Positions 44,054 to 53,953 of a stretch of DNA of 64,000 bases are shown piece by piece. The notes under the pieces are model-generated. The model was not told the DNA's origin. It saw only the letters and a list, made by a program, of their open reading frames with translations, and made no database searches. The position numbers and the translations under genes were made by a program. How positions within the stretch are numbered: position 1 is the stretch's first letter; each line of letters starts with the position of its first letter. Source of the stretch: Chromobacterium violaceum ATCC 12472 (lineage in GTDB: Bacteria; Pseudomonadota; Gammaproteobacteria; Burkholderiales; Chromobacteriaceae); NCBI RefSeq assembly GCF_000007705.1, contig NC_005085.1, positions 1,931,752 to 1,995,751 of the forward strand, in the 5' to 3' direction.

Positions 44054-46999
44054 ATGAAACGTATGTTGTTCAACGCGACGCAGGCCGAAGAGCTGCGCGT
44101 CGCGATTGTCGACGGGCAGAAGCTCGTCGATCTCGATATCGAGACCGTAGGCAAGGAACAGCGCAAGGGCAATATCTACAAGGGTGTGATCACCCGGATC
44201 GAGCCTTCGCTGGAAGCCTGCTTCGTCGATTACGGCACCGAGCGCCACGGCTTCCTGCCGTTCAAGGAAGTATCCCGCTCCTATTTCCAGGGCTATGACG
44301 GCGGCCGTCCGCGCATTCAGGACGTGCTGCGCGAAGGCATGGAGGTGGTGGTGCAGGTGGAGAAGGACGAGCGCGGCAACAAGGGCGCGGCGCTGACCAC
44401 TTACATCAGCCTGGCCGGCCGTTATCTGGTGCTGATGCCGAACAACCCGCGCGGCGGCGGCGTGTCTCGCCGCATCGAGGGCGAGGAGCGCCAGGAGCTG
44501 AAGGATCTGCTGTCGCAGCTGGAAGTGCCGCACGGCATGAGCCTGATCGCCCGCACTGCCGGCATCGGCCGCAATCTGGAAGAGCTGCAGTGGGACCTCG
44601 GTTACCTGATGCAGCTGTGGCGCGCCATCGAAGGCGCCGCCGGCGCCCAGTCCGCGCCGTTCCTGATCCTGCAGGAAGGCAGCCTGGTGATCCGCGCGAT
44701 CCGCGACTATTTCCACCCGGACATCGGCGAGGTGCTGATCGACACCGAGGAAATCCACGACCAGGCCCGCCAGTTCATGAGCCATGTGATGCCGAACATG
44801 CTGTCGCGTGTGAAGCTGTACAAGGACCATGTGCCGCTGTTCTCCCGCTTCCAGATCGAGCACCAGATCGAAACCGCCTTCTCGCGCAGCGTGCAGCTGC
44901 CGTCCGGCGGCGCCATCGTGATCGACCACACCGAAGCGCTGGTGTCCATCGACGTGAACTCGGCCCGCGCCACCAAGGGCGCCGACATCGAGGAAACCGC
45001 GGTCAAGACCAACCTGGAAGCGGCGGAAGAAATCGCCCGCCAGCTGCGCCTGCGCGACCTGGGCGGCCTGGTGGTGATCGACTTCATCGACATGGAAAAC
45101 CCGAAGAACCAGCGCGACGTGGAAAATCGCCTGCGCGACGTTCTGAAGCATGACCGCGCCCGCGTGCAGATGGGCAAGCTGTCCCGTTTCGGCCTGTTGG
45201 AGTTGTCCCGCCAGCGTCTGCAGCCGTCTCTGGGCGAAACCAGCCACGAGCCATGTCCGCGCTGCCACGGCATCGGCTTCATCCGCGGCACCGAATCGTC
45301 GGCGCTGCACATCCTGCGCATCATCCAGGAAGAGGCGATGAAGGAAAACACCGGCGCGGTGCACGCGCAGGTGCCGGTCGACGTGGCCACCTTCCTGCTG
45401 AACGAGAAGCGCGCCGAGATCCATTCGATCGAGGAGCGTCTGGACGTGGATGTGGTGCTGATCCCCAACATCCATCTGGAAACCCCGCATTACAAGATCG
45501 TGCGCGTGCGCCACGACGACGTGGCCGAGCTGGGCGAGGCGCCGAGCTATACCCGCGTCGAGGTGCAGGAAGAGGACGTGATCACCAATTTTGGCCAGGA
45601 AAAGCCGAAGGTGGAGCGCCAGGAAGCCGCGGTCAAGGGCATCACTCCGCAGCAGCCGGCGCCCAGCGCCAGCGTCAGCGCCGCGGCCAAACCGGTCGAG
45701 CAGGGCGGCCTGTTCGCAGGCATCGCCGCCTGGTTCAAGGGCCTGTTCGCCGAGCCTGAAAAGGCGCCGGTCCAGGATGCCAAGAAGAAGCCGGTCCAGT
45801 CTTCCTCGCGCGGCAACGAGCAGCGCGGCAACCGCCAGCGTCCGCATGAGCGCCGCACCGGCGGCCAGGCGCGCCGCGAGCACGAGCAGCGCCGCAACGG
45901 CCAGCAGGACGAAGGCAAGTCCCGTCGTCCGGACGAGCGCAAGGATGCGGAACGCGCCGAGCGCGCTGACCGTCCCGAACGCAAGGAGGCGCCGAGCCGC
46001 GACCGCGAAGAGCGCAACGAGCAGCCGCGCGAGCGCGGCAGCCGTCGCCGCGAGCGCGAAGGCCGCGAGCCGCGCGAGCCCAAGGAAGTCCGCGAACAGG
46101 CGCCGCGCGAGGAGCGCGTGAGCGAGAAGGCCGAAAAGCAGGACAAGCCGCAGCAGGAGCCGCGTCGCCGCCAAGCGCCGGCAGCCGCTCCGGCCGAGGC
46201 CGTCGAGAAGCCGCTGCACGAAGAGCTGCGTCTGGATGCCGAAGGCGAGCAGGCCGAGCAGGAGCGCGGCGAGCGCCGCCGCCGCCGCAGCCGCCGCGAC
46301 CGTCAGCGCGATACCTCGAAAGCGCAGCAGGACGGCGCCGTTGAAGGCGTTTCCGAGTCCCCGGCCGAAGTCCCGGTGGCAGAAGCGGCGGGCGCTGCTG
46401 TGGCTGTAGCCGTGGCCGCGGTAGCGGTGGAGGCTGCCGTCGAGGCCAAACCGCAAGCGGAAGCCCTGCTGGAAGCCGAAGCCAAACCGGTAGCGCCGGC
46501 GGTAGAGCCGGTACGGACCGAAGTTGTGGCTGAAGCCGTCGCCGTCGAACCGGAAGCTCCGGTTGTCGTGGCGGTGGTCGAACCGCAACCCGAGGCCGTA
46601 GTGGTTGCGCCGGCCGTGGTCGTCGAGGCAGAGCAGGCGCCGGTTGCCGCCGAGCCGGCGGTTGTCGCCGAGCCCGTGGTCGAAACGCTGGCCGCCCAAG
46701 CCGTTGTCGAAGCCGCTCCGGTTGCGGAGGCGCCTGCCGCGGTGGATGCTCCGGTTGCCGATGAGCAGCTTGCCGAGCCGGTTGTTGTCCAAGCCGAGTC
46801 CAAGCCGGCGGCGGTGGAAGCCAAGCCGCTGGATCTGGGCGGCCTGGTCATGGTGGCGACCAAGCCGGCGACCGAGCAGGCCGCGGCCGCGTCCGAGCCG
46901 GAGCTGCCGCAAGGCCCGCGCCGCCGCGACGTCGTCGTCGCCGAGGCGGCGGCCGTGGAGCCGGCCCAACTGGTGCAGGTGGAGACCCGCAACGGTTGA
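44054..46999 (+). CDS. rne: Ribonuclease E
   Basis: A 981-residue endoribonuclease, the scaffold of the RNA degradosome. Residues 1-510 are the catalytic half: S1 domain ([23 protein letters not shown], split), DNase I-like region with Asp residues in [12 protein letters not shown] (about 302) and [12 protein letters not shown] (about 345), and the Zn-link CPRCHG near 403. The tail is low-complexity: about 560-760 is Arg/Glu/Lys/Gln-rich (RNA binding), then 780-950 is an Ala/Val/Glu/Pro-rich stretch. It is divergent from rluC. Confidence 0.96.
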   Translation: MKRMLFNATQAEELRVAIVDGQKLVDLDIETVGKEQRKGNIYKGVITRIEPSLEACFVDYGTERHGFLPFKEVSRSYFQGYDGGRPRIQDVLREGMEVVVQVEKDERGNKGAALTTYISLAGRYLVLMPNNPRGGGVSRRIEGEERQELKDLLSQLEVPHGMSLIARTAGIGRNLEELQWDLGYLMQLWRAIEGAAGAQSAPFLILQEGSLVIRAIRDYFHPDIGEVLIDTEEIHDQARQFMSHVMPNMLSRVKLYKDHVPLFSRFQIEHQIETAFSRSVQLPSGGAIVIDHTEALVSIDVNSARATKGADIEETAVKTNLEAAEEIARQLRLRDLGGLVVIDFIDMENPKNQRDVENRLRDVLKHDRARVQMGKLSRFGLLELSRQRLQPSLGETSHEPCPRCHGIGFIRGTESSALHILRIIQEEAMKENTGAVHAQVPVDVATFLLNEKRAEIHSIEERLDVDVVLIPNIHLETPHYKIVRVRHDDVAELGEAPSYTRVEVQEEDVITNFGQEKPKVERQEAAVKGITPQQPAPSASVSAAAKPVEQGGLFAGIAAWFKGLFAEPEKAPVQDAKKKPVQSSSRGNEQRGNRQRPHERRTGGQARREHEQRRNGQQDEGKSRRPDERKDAERAERADRPERKEAPSRDREERNEQPRERGSRRREREGREPREPKEVREQAPREERVSEKAEKQDKPQQEPRRRQAPAAAPAEAVEKPLHEELRLDAEGEQAEQERGERRRRRSRRDRQRDTSKAQQDGAVEGVSESPAEVPVAEAAGAAVAVAVAAVAVEAAVEAKPQAEALLEAEAKPVAPAVEPVRTEVVAEAVAVEPEAPVVVAVVEPQPEAVVVAPAVVVEAEQAPVAAEPAVVAEPVVETLAAQAVVEAAPVAEAPAAVDAPVADEQLAEPVVVQAESKPAAVEAKPLDLGGLVMVATKPATEQAAAASEPELPQGPRRRDVVVAEAAAVEPAQLVQVETRNG

Positions 47000-47048
47000 G
47001 CGTGAAGCCGCGCGGGGAGGGGCGACCCCTCTCCGCCGGTTTCAGGTA

Positions 47049-47077
47049 TTGACAGGCATCCTTGTCTAGGTTAATAT
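47049..47077 (+). promoter_or_regulatory. Consensus sigma-70 promoter of the tRNA-Asn gene
   Basis: TTGACA at 47049-47054 and TAATAT at 47072-47077, separated by 17 bases. The tRNA begins 16 bases after the -10 box. Confidence 0.85.
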
Positions 47078-47092
47078 CGCTTTCTCTGATGT

Positions 47093-47168
47093 TCCCTGAT
47101 AGCTCAGTCGGTAGAGCGACGGACTGTTAATCCGCAGGTCGCAGGTTCGAGCCCTGCTCGGGGAGCCA
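47093..47168 (+). tRNA. tRNA-Asn (GTT)
   Basis: A 76-base tRNA. The acceptor stem pairs TCCCTGA with TCGGGGA (one G-T), with D-arm AGCTCAGTCGGTAGAGC, anticodon loop CTGTTAA giving anticodon GTT, T-arm GCAGGTTCGAGCCCTGC, and an encoded CCA end at 47166-47168. It has its own promoter and terminator. Confidence 0.97.
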
Positions 47169-47182
47169 GGAATTCAAAAAAA

Positions 47183-47209
47183 GCCCATGCGTTCGCGCAT
47201 GGGCTTTTT
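47183..47209 (+). terminator. Terminator of the tRNA-Asn gene
   Basis: Stem GCCCATGCG / CGCATGGGC with TTCG loop, flanked by A's upstream and TTTTT downstream. It may also serve the convergent gene ending at 47235. Confidence 0.93.
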
Positions 47210-47234
47210 GCATTCCGGGATCGCGCCGGGAGAA

Positions 47235-48203
47235 TCAAGCCGTTGCCGCCGTCTGGCGGCTAAAGCAGAGCCCAAGCGGCGGGCAAGGCGCATGCCCGTC
47301 CGGCGCGACGCTGACGGCCGGATTCATCAGGCCCGCGGCCAGCAGTTTGAGGTCGAAGATCAGATCCATCGCTTGGGCCATGGCCACAGGGCTCCCGCCG
47401 AAGGCGGCGTCCAGGCCGCGCAGAAAGTCGGCATAGCATGCCGCGTAGCGTTCCAGCAGCGAGCGTTCGGGACTGCCGGGGGCGTGGTCGTCGATGCGGG
47501 CATTGGCGGGCATCGCCCATACGCCATCCGGCGCGAAGCCGGTTGGCGAGTCGGATGCGGCGAAGGCCGCCAATCCATTGCGCAGCGGCGTGTCGTGGGA
47601 AGCCAATTCGTCAAGCGCGGCCAGGGCGCTGTCCGTGTCGCGGATGACTGGCAACGGCGCGCCGGGAACGTGTTCCAGCAGCTGTCGCCTTGCAGTGTCG
47701 AAACCGCGCTGCCGATCGAGCGGTTCGAACTCGCGGCGCATGGCGAGATAGAAGCCGGCGATTCCGGCGTCGCCGGCTGACCCGAGGGCGATCTGGGGCA
47801 GCAGCGTGTCGCGCAGCAGGCGGGGGCTGAACCGTTCTATCCCCATCGGGGGCGAATGCGGCGGCATCAGCGGCGGCGTTGCGGGATAGGCTGGCACGAA
47901 GCCTGGCAGTGCCGCGCGCGGTCGCCCGCCGATGGCGATCTGCAGATTGGCGGCCAGCGCCATGCGCCGCAGCTGCGACGCGATCGCCTCCTGGAGCAGG
48001 CCGGCCAGCGCACGATTGGCGGCGGGTTTCAGCGACAGCCATGCGGCGAGAAGCGGCGGGATCAGGCTGTGCTCGCGCCGCAGCGCCTGTTGCAGCAGGA
48101 GAGGGAGCCTTGCCGCGCGATCCGCGTCTTCCGGCCGCCATGGCGCCGGAGAATGGGTGTCCTGCGTCATCTGCTGCAGTGACTTGCGATGCGAAACGCT
48201 CAT
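47235..48203 (-). CDS. Degenerate ferritin-like protein (VioB/iminophenyl-pyruvate dimer synthase-like)
   Basis: A 322-residue protein whose residues 30-130 match the ferritin-like fold shared with VioB: LPLLLQQALRREHSLIPPLLAAWLSL, then the helix ending MALAANLQIAIGGRP and PAYPATPPLMPP. The first helix keeps the Glu (REHS), but where the family has E-x-x-H (usually EEMLHM) this protein has SQLRRM, so two metal ligands are gone. It would therefore not bind iron like its relatives. The start at 48203 follows GGGAG. Function unknown. Other violacein genes are not in the window. Confidence 0.65.
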   Translation of the reverse strand: MSVSHRKSLQQMTQDTHSPAPWRPEDADRAARLPLLLQQALRREHSLIPPLLAAWLSLKPAANRALAGLLQEAIASQLRRMALAANLQIAIGGRPRAALPGFVPAYPATPPLMPPHSPPMGIERFSPRLLRDTLLPQIALGSAGDAGIAGFYLAMRREFEPLDRQRGFDTARRQLLEHVPGAPLPVIRDTDSALAALDELASHDTPLRNGLAAFAASDSPTGFAPDGVWAMPANARIDDHAPGSPERSLLERYAACYADFLRGLDAAFGGSPVAMAQAMDLIFDLKLLAAGLMNPAVSVAPDGHAPCPPLGLCFSRQTAATA

Positions 48204-48443
48204 GCCGGATTCTCCCTCGGAAAAGGCGCGCCGTGTTGGCGCCGACAACGATGGAAGCATGGACGGGCCGCCGCTACGGCGCGTACTGTTCTTTGGTGTA
48301 GACGGCAGTGCCGCCGGCGCGGATGAATGGGAATGTCGTTGGTATTTTTAAGGCCGAGGGAACCAAACCGCCGCCATTCGCCCTAATATGTCGTTTTTAT
48401 TACTGGTCTTCGCGCCCGTGCGGCCGCGTTTCACTGCTAGCCG

Positions 48444-49046
48444 ATGTCTCAAGTCGAAATCCTGAATCAATCGTTGTTCCTGCTGATCAACGCCACGCCG
48501 GAAACCTCTCCGTTTACCATCAAGCTGGCCGTTTTCATCGCCCAGGACATCATGCGGCTGTTGCCGCTGTGGCTGGCCGCGCTGTGGCTGTGGGGCCGTC
48601 CGGCCCTGCGCGACACCATTTTGAAATCGGTGGCGCTGACCGCCGTCGCCTTGATGGGCAACGGGTTGATCGGCCTGGCCTGGCCGCATCCGCGTCCCTT
48701 CGCTGTGCCGCTGGGCCACACCTTCCTGCTGCACGACGCCACGCCGTCCTTTCCCAGCAATCACGGCACCATCTTCGCCATGATGGCTTTGTGCTGGTGC
48801 TTCAGTCCGGCGCGAGGCTGGGGCTGGCTGCTGGCGATTGCCGGCGCGGCCGTCGCCTGGTCCCGGGTGTTTCTCGGCGTGCATTTCCCGCTGGACATGC
48901 TGGGCGCCTTGCTGGTATCCGTCTTCTGGTACGCTAGCCTGTCGCCGCTGTGGTCCCGCAAGGGAGGGGCCCTGACGGCGGCGCTGGAGTCGCTGTACCG
49001 CCAGTTATTGGCCAAACCGATCGCCTCCGGGTTGATCAGGCGCTGA
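48444..49046 (+). CDS. PAP2 family phosphatase (undecaprenyl-diphosphatase-like)
   Basis: A 200-residue inner-membrane phosphatase with five or six helices. Seen: the three PAP2 motifs as WPHPRPFAVP (KxxxxxxRP-like, lysine not evident), PSFPSNHGT and SRVFLGVHFPLDMLG, with the catalytic histidines present. Members such as BcrC and PgpB recycle undecaprenyl pyrophosphate or dephosphorylate lipids. The ATG has no strong ribosome site. A dispersed repeat follows. Confidence 0.82.
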   Translation: MSQVEILNQSLFLLINATPETSPFTIKLAVFIAQDIMRLLPLWLAALWLWGRPALRDTILKSVALTAVALMGNGLIGLAWPHPRPFAVPLGHTFLLHDATPSFPSNHGTIFAMMALCWCFSPARGWGWLLAIAGAAVAWSRVFLGVHFPLDMLGALLVSVFWYASLSPLWSRKGGALTAALESLYRQLLAKPIASGLIRR

Positions 49047-49099
49047 GCGTCGCTGGCAAAACTCCGAGTCCTGTGTTGCGCCTCCTTGCCGTACGGCTT

Positions 49100-49129
49100 G
49101 TGCTGCCTGCGTCGGCGCGCCTGGCTCAG
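49100..49129 (-). repeat. Dispersed intergenic repeat, copy 2
   Basis: In reverse orientation to copy 1 at 6769-6850: bases 49103-49122 match 6777-6796 exactly, and the CTGAG and CAC flanks match apart from one indel and few changes. It fills the gap between the PAP2 gene and the next transporter. Confidence 0.7.
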
Positions 49130-49153
49130 GTGTTTTGTCGTCAGCTGCGCTAA

Positions 49154-50407
49154 ATGTGCTTGAAGCTCCCGGCGGCGGACATGCCGCTGGGAGCCTTCGT
49201 GCCGCCGTCCTCCACTCCGTTTTCCGTCTCTGCCCGCGCCGCGATGCCGCGCGGGGTCTGGGTTTTGGGCCTTGTCAGCCTGCTGATGGACGTCTCGTCC
49301 GAGCTGGCGCATAGCCTGCTGCCGCTGTTTCTGGCCGGCACGCTGGGGGTGCCGATGCTGGCCATCGGCCTGATCGAAGGCGTGGCCGAGGCCACCGCGC
49401 TGATCTGCAAGGTATTTTCCGGCGCGATCAGCGACTGGCTGGGCAGGCGCAAGCCGCTGCTGCTGTTCGGCTATGGCTTGGCCGCCGCTTCCAAGCCCCT
49501 GTTTCCCCTCGCGCATTCCGCCTCCACCGTGCTGCTCGCGCGGTTCGTCGACCGTGTGGGCAAGGGCGTGCGCGGCGCGCCGCGCGACGCGCTGATCGCC
49601 GACATCACGCCGCCGGCCATCCGCGGCGCGGCTTTCGGCCTGCGCCAGAGCATGGACACCGTCGGCGCGGTGCTGGGCCCGCTGCTGGCCATTGGGCTGA
49701 TGTTTCTTTACCGCGACGACATCCGCAGCGCGCTGTGGTGGTCGTTGCCGCCTGCGCTATTGGCGGTGGCCGCCATCTGGCTGTGGGTGCGGGAGCCGGC
49801 CGGACATGGGGAGAAAAGGGAGCGAGCGCCCTTGTTCAGCCCTAGGGTTTTTGCCCAATTTTCAACAAGCTTCTGGGGCGTGGCCGGGCTGGGCGCGGTG
49901 TTCACGCTGGCGCGCTTCAGCGAGGCCTTTCTGGTGCTGCGCGGCGCGCAGCTGGGGCTGCCGCTGGCCTGGGCGCCATTGACGATGGTGGCGATGTCGG
50001 CCAGCTACGCGCTCAGCGCCTACCCGCTGGGCTGGCTGTCCGACCATGTCAGCCGCGCGCGCTTGCTGCAGTTGTCCTTGTTGCTGTTGATCGCCGCCGA
50101 TCTGGCGCTGGCAGCCGGAACCGGTCCGGCGATGCTGCTGGCCGGCGCGCTGTTGTGGGGCCTGCATCTGGGCTGCAGCCAGGGACTGCTGTCGGCGCTG
50201 GTGGCGCAGACTGCGCCGGCGGGCCTGGCGGGATCGGCATTCGGACTGTTCAACTTGATTTGCGGCTTGGCGACGCTGTTGGCGAGCGTGGTGGCCGGCG
50301 CGCTGTGGCAGGAGTGGGGCGCGGCGGCGACGTTCCATGGCGGCGCGGGGTTCGCGGCGGCGGCGCTGCTGCTCGGCCTGGTTTTGCGTCCGCTGCGACA
50401 GTTCTGA
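49154..50407 (+). CDS. MFS transporter
   Basis: A 417-residue protein (as called from 49154) with twelve predicted transmembrane helices. Seen: the loop-2 motif GAISDWLGRRKPLLLFGYGLAA and the conserved stretch VDRVGKGVRGAPRDALIADITP, which defines a subgroup of sugar/drug MFS proteins in proteobacteria. The N-terminal 25 residues are poorly conserved in character; a later ATG (49181 or 49244) could be the true start, since no ribosome-binding site is clear. The substrate is unknown. Confidence 0.8.
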   Translation: MCLKLPAADMPLGAFVPPSSTPFSVSARAAMPRGVWVLGLVSLLMDVSSELAHSLLPLFLAGTLGVPMLAIGLIEGVAEATALICKVFSGAISDWLGRRKPLLLFGYGLAAASKPLFPLAHSASTVLLARFVDRVGKGVRGAPRDALIADITPPAIRGAAFGLRQSMDTVGAVLGPLLAIGLMFLYRDDIRSALWWSLPPALLAVAAIWLWVREPAGHGEKRERAPLFSPRVFAQFSTSFWGVAGLGAVFTLARFSEAFLVLRGAQLGLPLAWAPLTMVAMSASYALSAYPLGWLSDHVSRARLLQLSLLLLIAADLALAAGTGPAMLLAGALLWGLHLGCSQGLLSALVAQTAPAGLAGSAFGLFNLICGLATLLASVVAGALWQEWGAAATFHGGAGFAAAALLLGLVLRPLRQF

Positions 50408-50530
50408 CGGCTAGTGTCTTGACTGTGCGCATATCGCCTGTTTTTTAGGCGCACAAGGCGGTGAGTTGATGGTAAAGTAAATGTAAAGTTATTTGCTTAT
50501 ATCAATTTGTTCTGTGTCGGCGGAGTGAGC

Positions 50531-51823
50531 ATGTCTGAACGTGAAGTTAGGTTGTGGCCGGAGTTCGTCAAGGCCCTGAAACAGGAAGTGGTGCCGGCCT
50601 TGGGATGTACCGAGCCGATTTCGCTGGCGCTGGCCGCCGCGCTGGCGGCGCGCGAACTGGGCAAGGCGCCGGAGCGCATCGACGCCTGGGTGTCGGCCAA
50701 CCTGATGAAGAACGGCATGGGCGTGACCGTGCCGGGCACCGGCACCGTCGGCTTGCCCATCGCGGCAGCGGTCGGCGCGCTGGGCGGCGACCCGGACGCC
50801 AAGCTGGAAGTGCTGAAAAACCTGACGGTCGAGCAGGTGGCCGCGGGCAAGCAGATGCTGGCCGATGGCAAGGTGAAGCTGGGCGTGGCCGCGGTGCCCA
50901 ACATCCTGTACGCCGAGGCCTGCGTCTGGCACGGCGACGAGTGCGCGCGCGTCGCCATCGCCGACGCCCACACCAATGTGATCAAGATCGAGCTCAACGG
51001 CGAGGTGAAGCTGAAGCGCGAGGCCGCCGACGCCAAACCGGTGGAAACTTACGACTTGGGCGACGCCACCGCGCGCGACGTCTACGATTTCGCGATGCGC
51101 GCGCCGCTGGACAGCATCGCCTTCATCCATGACGCGGCGGTGCTGAACAGCGCGCTGGCCGACGAGGGCATGAGCGGCAAGTACGGCCTGCACATCGGCG
51201 CCACGCTGCAGCGGCAGATCGAGGCCGGCCTGCTGTCCGAGGGCTTGCTGTCCAACATCCTCACCCGCACCACCGCCGCGTCCGACGCGCGGATGGGCGG
51301 CGCCACGCTGCCGGCGATGAGCAATTCCGGCTCCGGCAACCAGGGCATCGCCGCGACCATGCCGGTGGTGGCGGTGGCCGAGCACGTCAAGGCGGACCGG
51401 GAAACCCTGATCCGCGCGCTGGCGCTGTCCCACCTGATCGCGGTTTACATCCATACCCGCTTGCCCAAGCTGTCGGCGCTGTGCGCGGTGACCACCGCGT
51501 CGATGGGCGCGGCGGCCGGCATGGCCCAACTGCTGAACGGCGGCTACCCGGCGGTCAGCATGGCGATCTCCAGCATGATCGGCGACCTGGCCGGCATGAT
51601 CTGCGACGGCGCGTCCAATAGCTGCGCGATGAAGGTGTCCACGTCGGCCGGCTCCGGCTACAAGGCGGTGCTGATGGCGCTGGACGGCACCCGCGTCACC
51701 GGCAACGAAGGCATCGTCGCCCACGATGTGGACGTATCGATCGCCAACCTGGGCAAGCTGGCCACCCAGGGCATGGCGCAGACCGACACCCAGATCCTGC
51801 AGATCATGATGGACAAGCGCTGA
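50531..51823 (+). CDS. cyuA: UPF0597 family L-cysteine desulfidase-like protein
   Basis: A 430-residue cytosolic protein of the UPF0597/YhaM (CyuA) family, related to the beta subunit of Fe-S L-serine dehydratases. Seen: [15 protein letters not shown] near residue 25, [17 protein letters not shown], and [21 protein letters not shown], whose cysteines with the first one suit a [4Fe-4S] cluster. It would break cysteine to pyruvate, ammonia and sulfide. The ATG at 50531 is preferred over a start eight codons earlier. It has an AT-rich promoter gap upstream and a strong terminator after. Confidence 0.87.
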   Translation: MSEREVRLWPEFVKALKQEVVPALGCTEPISLALAAALAARELGKAPERIDAWVSANLMKNGMGVTVPGTGTVGLPIAAAVGALGGDPDAKLEVLKNLTVEQVAAGKQMLADGKVKLGVAAVPNILYAEACVWHGDECARVAIADAHTNVIKIELNGEVKLKREAADAKPVETYDLGDATARDVYDFAMRAPLDSIAFIHDAAVLNSALADEGMSGKYGLHIGATLQRQIEAGLLSEGLLSNILTRTTAASDARMGGATLPAMSNSGSGNQGIAATMPVVAVAEHVKADRETLIRALALSHLIAVYIHTRLPKLSALCAVTTASMGAAAGMAQLLNGGYPAVSMAISSMIGDLAGMICDGASNSCAMKVSTSAGSGYKAVLMALDGTRVTGNEGIVAHDVDVSIANLGKLATQGMAQTDTQILQIMMDKR

Positions 51824-51847
51824 GCGCGGCCTTTCATCATTCCACAA

Positions 51848-51870
51848 GCCCGGCGAAGCCGGGCTTTTTT
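51848..51870. terminator. Bidirectional terminator of cyuA and the AraC gene
   Basis: Stem GCCCGGC / GCCGGGC with GAA loop and a T6 tail on the plus strand; on the minus strand AAGCCC is followed by GTGGA, so it acts mainly for the plus strand. Confidence 0.85.
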
Positions 51871-52681
51871 ATGGCTCGCCGCCGCGCGCGCTCAGGTATT
51901 GCGCCGGCGGCGCGCCCAGCGCGCGCCGGAACATGGCGATGAAGTTGCTGGGCGAGGCGTAGCCCAGCGCGTCCGACACTTGGGCGACGGTTCGGCCGGA
52001 GGCCAGCCGCTCCATCGCCCAGACCAGTTGCGCCTGCTGCCGCCAGCGCGAGAAGCTCATGCCGGTGTCAGTCTGGATCAGCCGACGCAGGCTGCGACCG
52101 GACAACGCGCCCAGCGCCGCCCATTCGTCGGCCGAACGATCCGCGGCCGGATCGGCCAGCATCGCACCGGCGATACGCTGCAGCCGGGGATCGGATGGCA
52201 TGGGCAGGTGCAGCGCCTCTCGCGGCGCCAGCCGGATTTCGTCGAGGATGACGGCGGCGATGCGTTGCTGCTCCGGACCATGCGGCGCGTCGGGCCGCCA
52301 GGAGGCCGCCCGTCGCACCAGCTCCTGCAGCAGCGGCGTGATGGCCAGCACGCAGGGCTGGGCGGGCAGCAAGCCGCAGCGGGCGGGCAGCAGGTAAACG
52401 CTCCAGCCGCTCAGCGCGCCGCTGACGCGCACCCGGTGCGGCGTGTCCGGCGGGACATAGCCGGCGCGGTGCGGCGGCAGCAGCCAGGAGCCGCGGGGCG
52501 TCTGGACATGGATCAGCCCGTTGCCGACGCAGAACAGCTGCGCGCGCGCGTGCCGGTGCCAGTCGTATTCCCGGGTGCCCAACCGGTATTCGCGGTCAGC
52601 TTCATCTCCGCCGCTTAGCGCGATCAGCTCGGGGCCTTCCAGCCATTCGCTGAAGTCAGTGGTCGATTCCATGATGGCCAT
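51869..52681 (-). CDS. AraC family transcriptional regulator
   Basis: A 270-residue regulator. Seen: an N-terminal cupin-like sensor (YDWHRHARAQLFCVGNGLIHVQT, split; the histidines could hold a ligand) and a C-terminal double HTH (SGRSLRRLIQTDTGMSFSRWRQQAQLVWAMERLASGRTVAQVSDALGYASPSNFIAMFRRALG, split). It is divergent from a flavin monooxygenase with about 110 bases between and probably controls it. The start could also be the ATG at 52672. Confidence 0.85.
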   Translation of the reverse strand: MAIMESTTDFSEWLEGPELIALSGGDEADREYRLGTREYDWHRHARAQLFCVGNGLIHVQTPRGSWLLPPHRAGYVPPDTPHRVRVSGALSGWSVYLLPARCGLLPAQPCVLAITPLLQELVRRAASWRPDAPHGPEQQRIAAVILDEIRLAPREALHLPMPSDPRLQRIAGAMLADPAADRSADEWAALGALSGRSLRRLIQTDTGMSFSRWRQQAQLVWAMERLASGRTVAQVSDALGYASPSNFIAMFRRALGAPPAQYLSARGGEP

Positions 52682-52791
52682 TATTCACTATTTATCGTCC
52701 AGATGGCGTTATTGAGCCAGGACGGGTCGCGCGGACAATGGCTGGCACGCGGCCGGCGCGGCCGCGGCATCCATTGGAAGGGAGTGTCATC

Positions 52792-53946
52792 ATGAAGAGC
52801 GTGATCATTGTCGGCGCCGGCATCGGCGGTTTGTGCCTGGCGCAGGGATTGGCGAAAGCCGGCATCGAATTCGAGGTGTGGGAAGCAGACGCCGGGCCGC
52901 AGGTGCGTGGTCAGGGGTATCGGTTGAGGATAGACGCGATGGGGCAGCGGGCGCTGCGGCAATGCCTGCCGCCAGACTTGTTCGAACTGTTCCGCGCCAG
53001 CTGCGCGGTCAGCGGGCCGGCGCGCTTCGTCGATCCTCAGTTGAATCCGCTGCCGGGACGCCGGCCGGAAAACTGGCGGGAAAACGCCGACGCGGGGGAG
53101 GCCGGTGGCGATCTGAGCGCGGACCGGCAAGTGCTGAGGGACATCCTGAGCCATGGGCTGGCGCCACAGATCCGCTGGGGACGGCGGGCGCGGGGATTCG
53201 AGCGCGGCGGCGATGGCATCGTCGTGCATTGCGCCGACGGTTCCGAGCATGGGGCGGCGCTGGTCGTCGCCGCCGACGGCTTGCATTCGCCGCTGCGCCG
53301 GCAATGGCTGCCGCAGGCGGAGCCGGAGGCGATCGGCGCGCTGAACCTGTATGGCAAGACGCCGCTGGATGGTATCGACCCGGCCTTGCTGGCCGGTCCG
53401 ACCATCGTCTTCGCCGACGGCTGGACGCTGGTGGTCGAGCCGATGCGTTTTCGCGCGGCGATGAGCGGGCTGGCGGCGCGCCACGCGCCGGATTGCCGCT
53501 TGAGCCCGACGGACGATTACGTCTACTGGGCGATGTTCGGCAGGGAGGCCTGCCTGGGCGGGAGCCTGTCCGGGGAGGAGGACGCCGCCGGATGGCGGCG
53601 GCGGATCGAGGCGGCGTCTGGCGGCCTGCATCCCGGCTTGTCCGACTTGCTGCGCCGCACCGCGCCGGAGGCCGTCATGGGTAGGGCGGTGAGAATGGCC
53701 GCCGGCGTTCCGTCATGGCCGCCGGGACGCTTGACCGTGCTGGGCGACGCCATCCACGCGATGAGCCCGGCCGGCGGAGTCGGCGCCAACACCGCGCTGG
53801 CCGACGCCGCGATGCTGGCGGTCTGCCTCGCGGATGGCGATGTCGACCGGGCCGTCGCCCGCTACGAGGCCGACATGCGCGGCCGGGCCGAGCGGGCGCT
53901 GGTGGCGACGCGCGCCGGCACCGAACGCCTGCTCAGGCGGCTTTGA
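52792..53946 (+). CDS. FAD-dependent monooxygenase (TetX/PHBH-type)
   Basis: A 384-residue flavoprotein hydroxylase. Seen: FAD motif IIVGAGIGGLCLAQGLAKAG near the N-terminus, the Arg-containing loop GQGYRLRIDAMGQRAL, the DG motif VAADGLHSPLRRQW, and GDAIHAMSPAGGVGANTALADA near 316. Its two-domain shape and the short length match monooxygenases that modify aromatic or tetracycline-like compounds. The start follows GGGAG at eight bases. It is divergent from an AraC regulator. The substrate is unknown. Confidence 0.83.
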   Translation: MKSVIIVGAGIGGLCLAQGLAKAGIEFEVWEADAGPQVRGQGYRLRIDAMGQRALRQCLPPDLFELFRASCAVSGPARFVDPQLNPLPGRRPENWRENADAGEAGGDLSADRQVLRDILSHGLAPQIRWGRRARGFERGGDGIVVHCADGSEHGAALVVAADGLHSPLRRQWLPQAEPEAIGALNLYGKTPLDGIDPALLAGPTIVFADGWTLVVEPMRFRAAMSGLAARHAPDCRLSPTDDYVYWAMFGREACLGGSLSGEEDAAGWRRRIEAASGGLHPGLSDLLRRTAPEAVMGRAVRMAAGVPSWPPGRLTVLGDAIHAMSPAGGVGANTALADAAMLAVCLADGDVDRAVARYEADMRGRAERALVATRAGTERLLRRL

Positions 53947-53953
53947 TCGCGGC

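Noticed and set aside
43958-46969. A 1003-residue open frame antisense to rne
   Set aside because: It is made of Arg/Gly/Leu-rich sequence complementary to the RNase E low-complexity tail and has no domain, start site or codon pattern of its own; long antisense frames are usual in high-GC genes.
47235-48203. Part of a violacein operon
   Set aside because: Only the ferritin-like fold is shared with VioB; no vioA, vioC, vioD or vioE gene is in the window, and metal ligands are missing.
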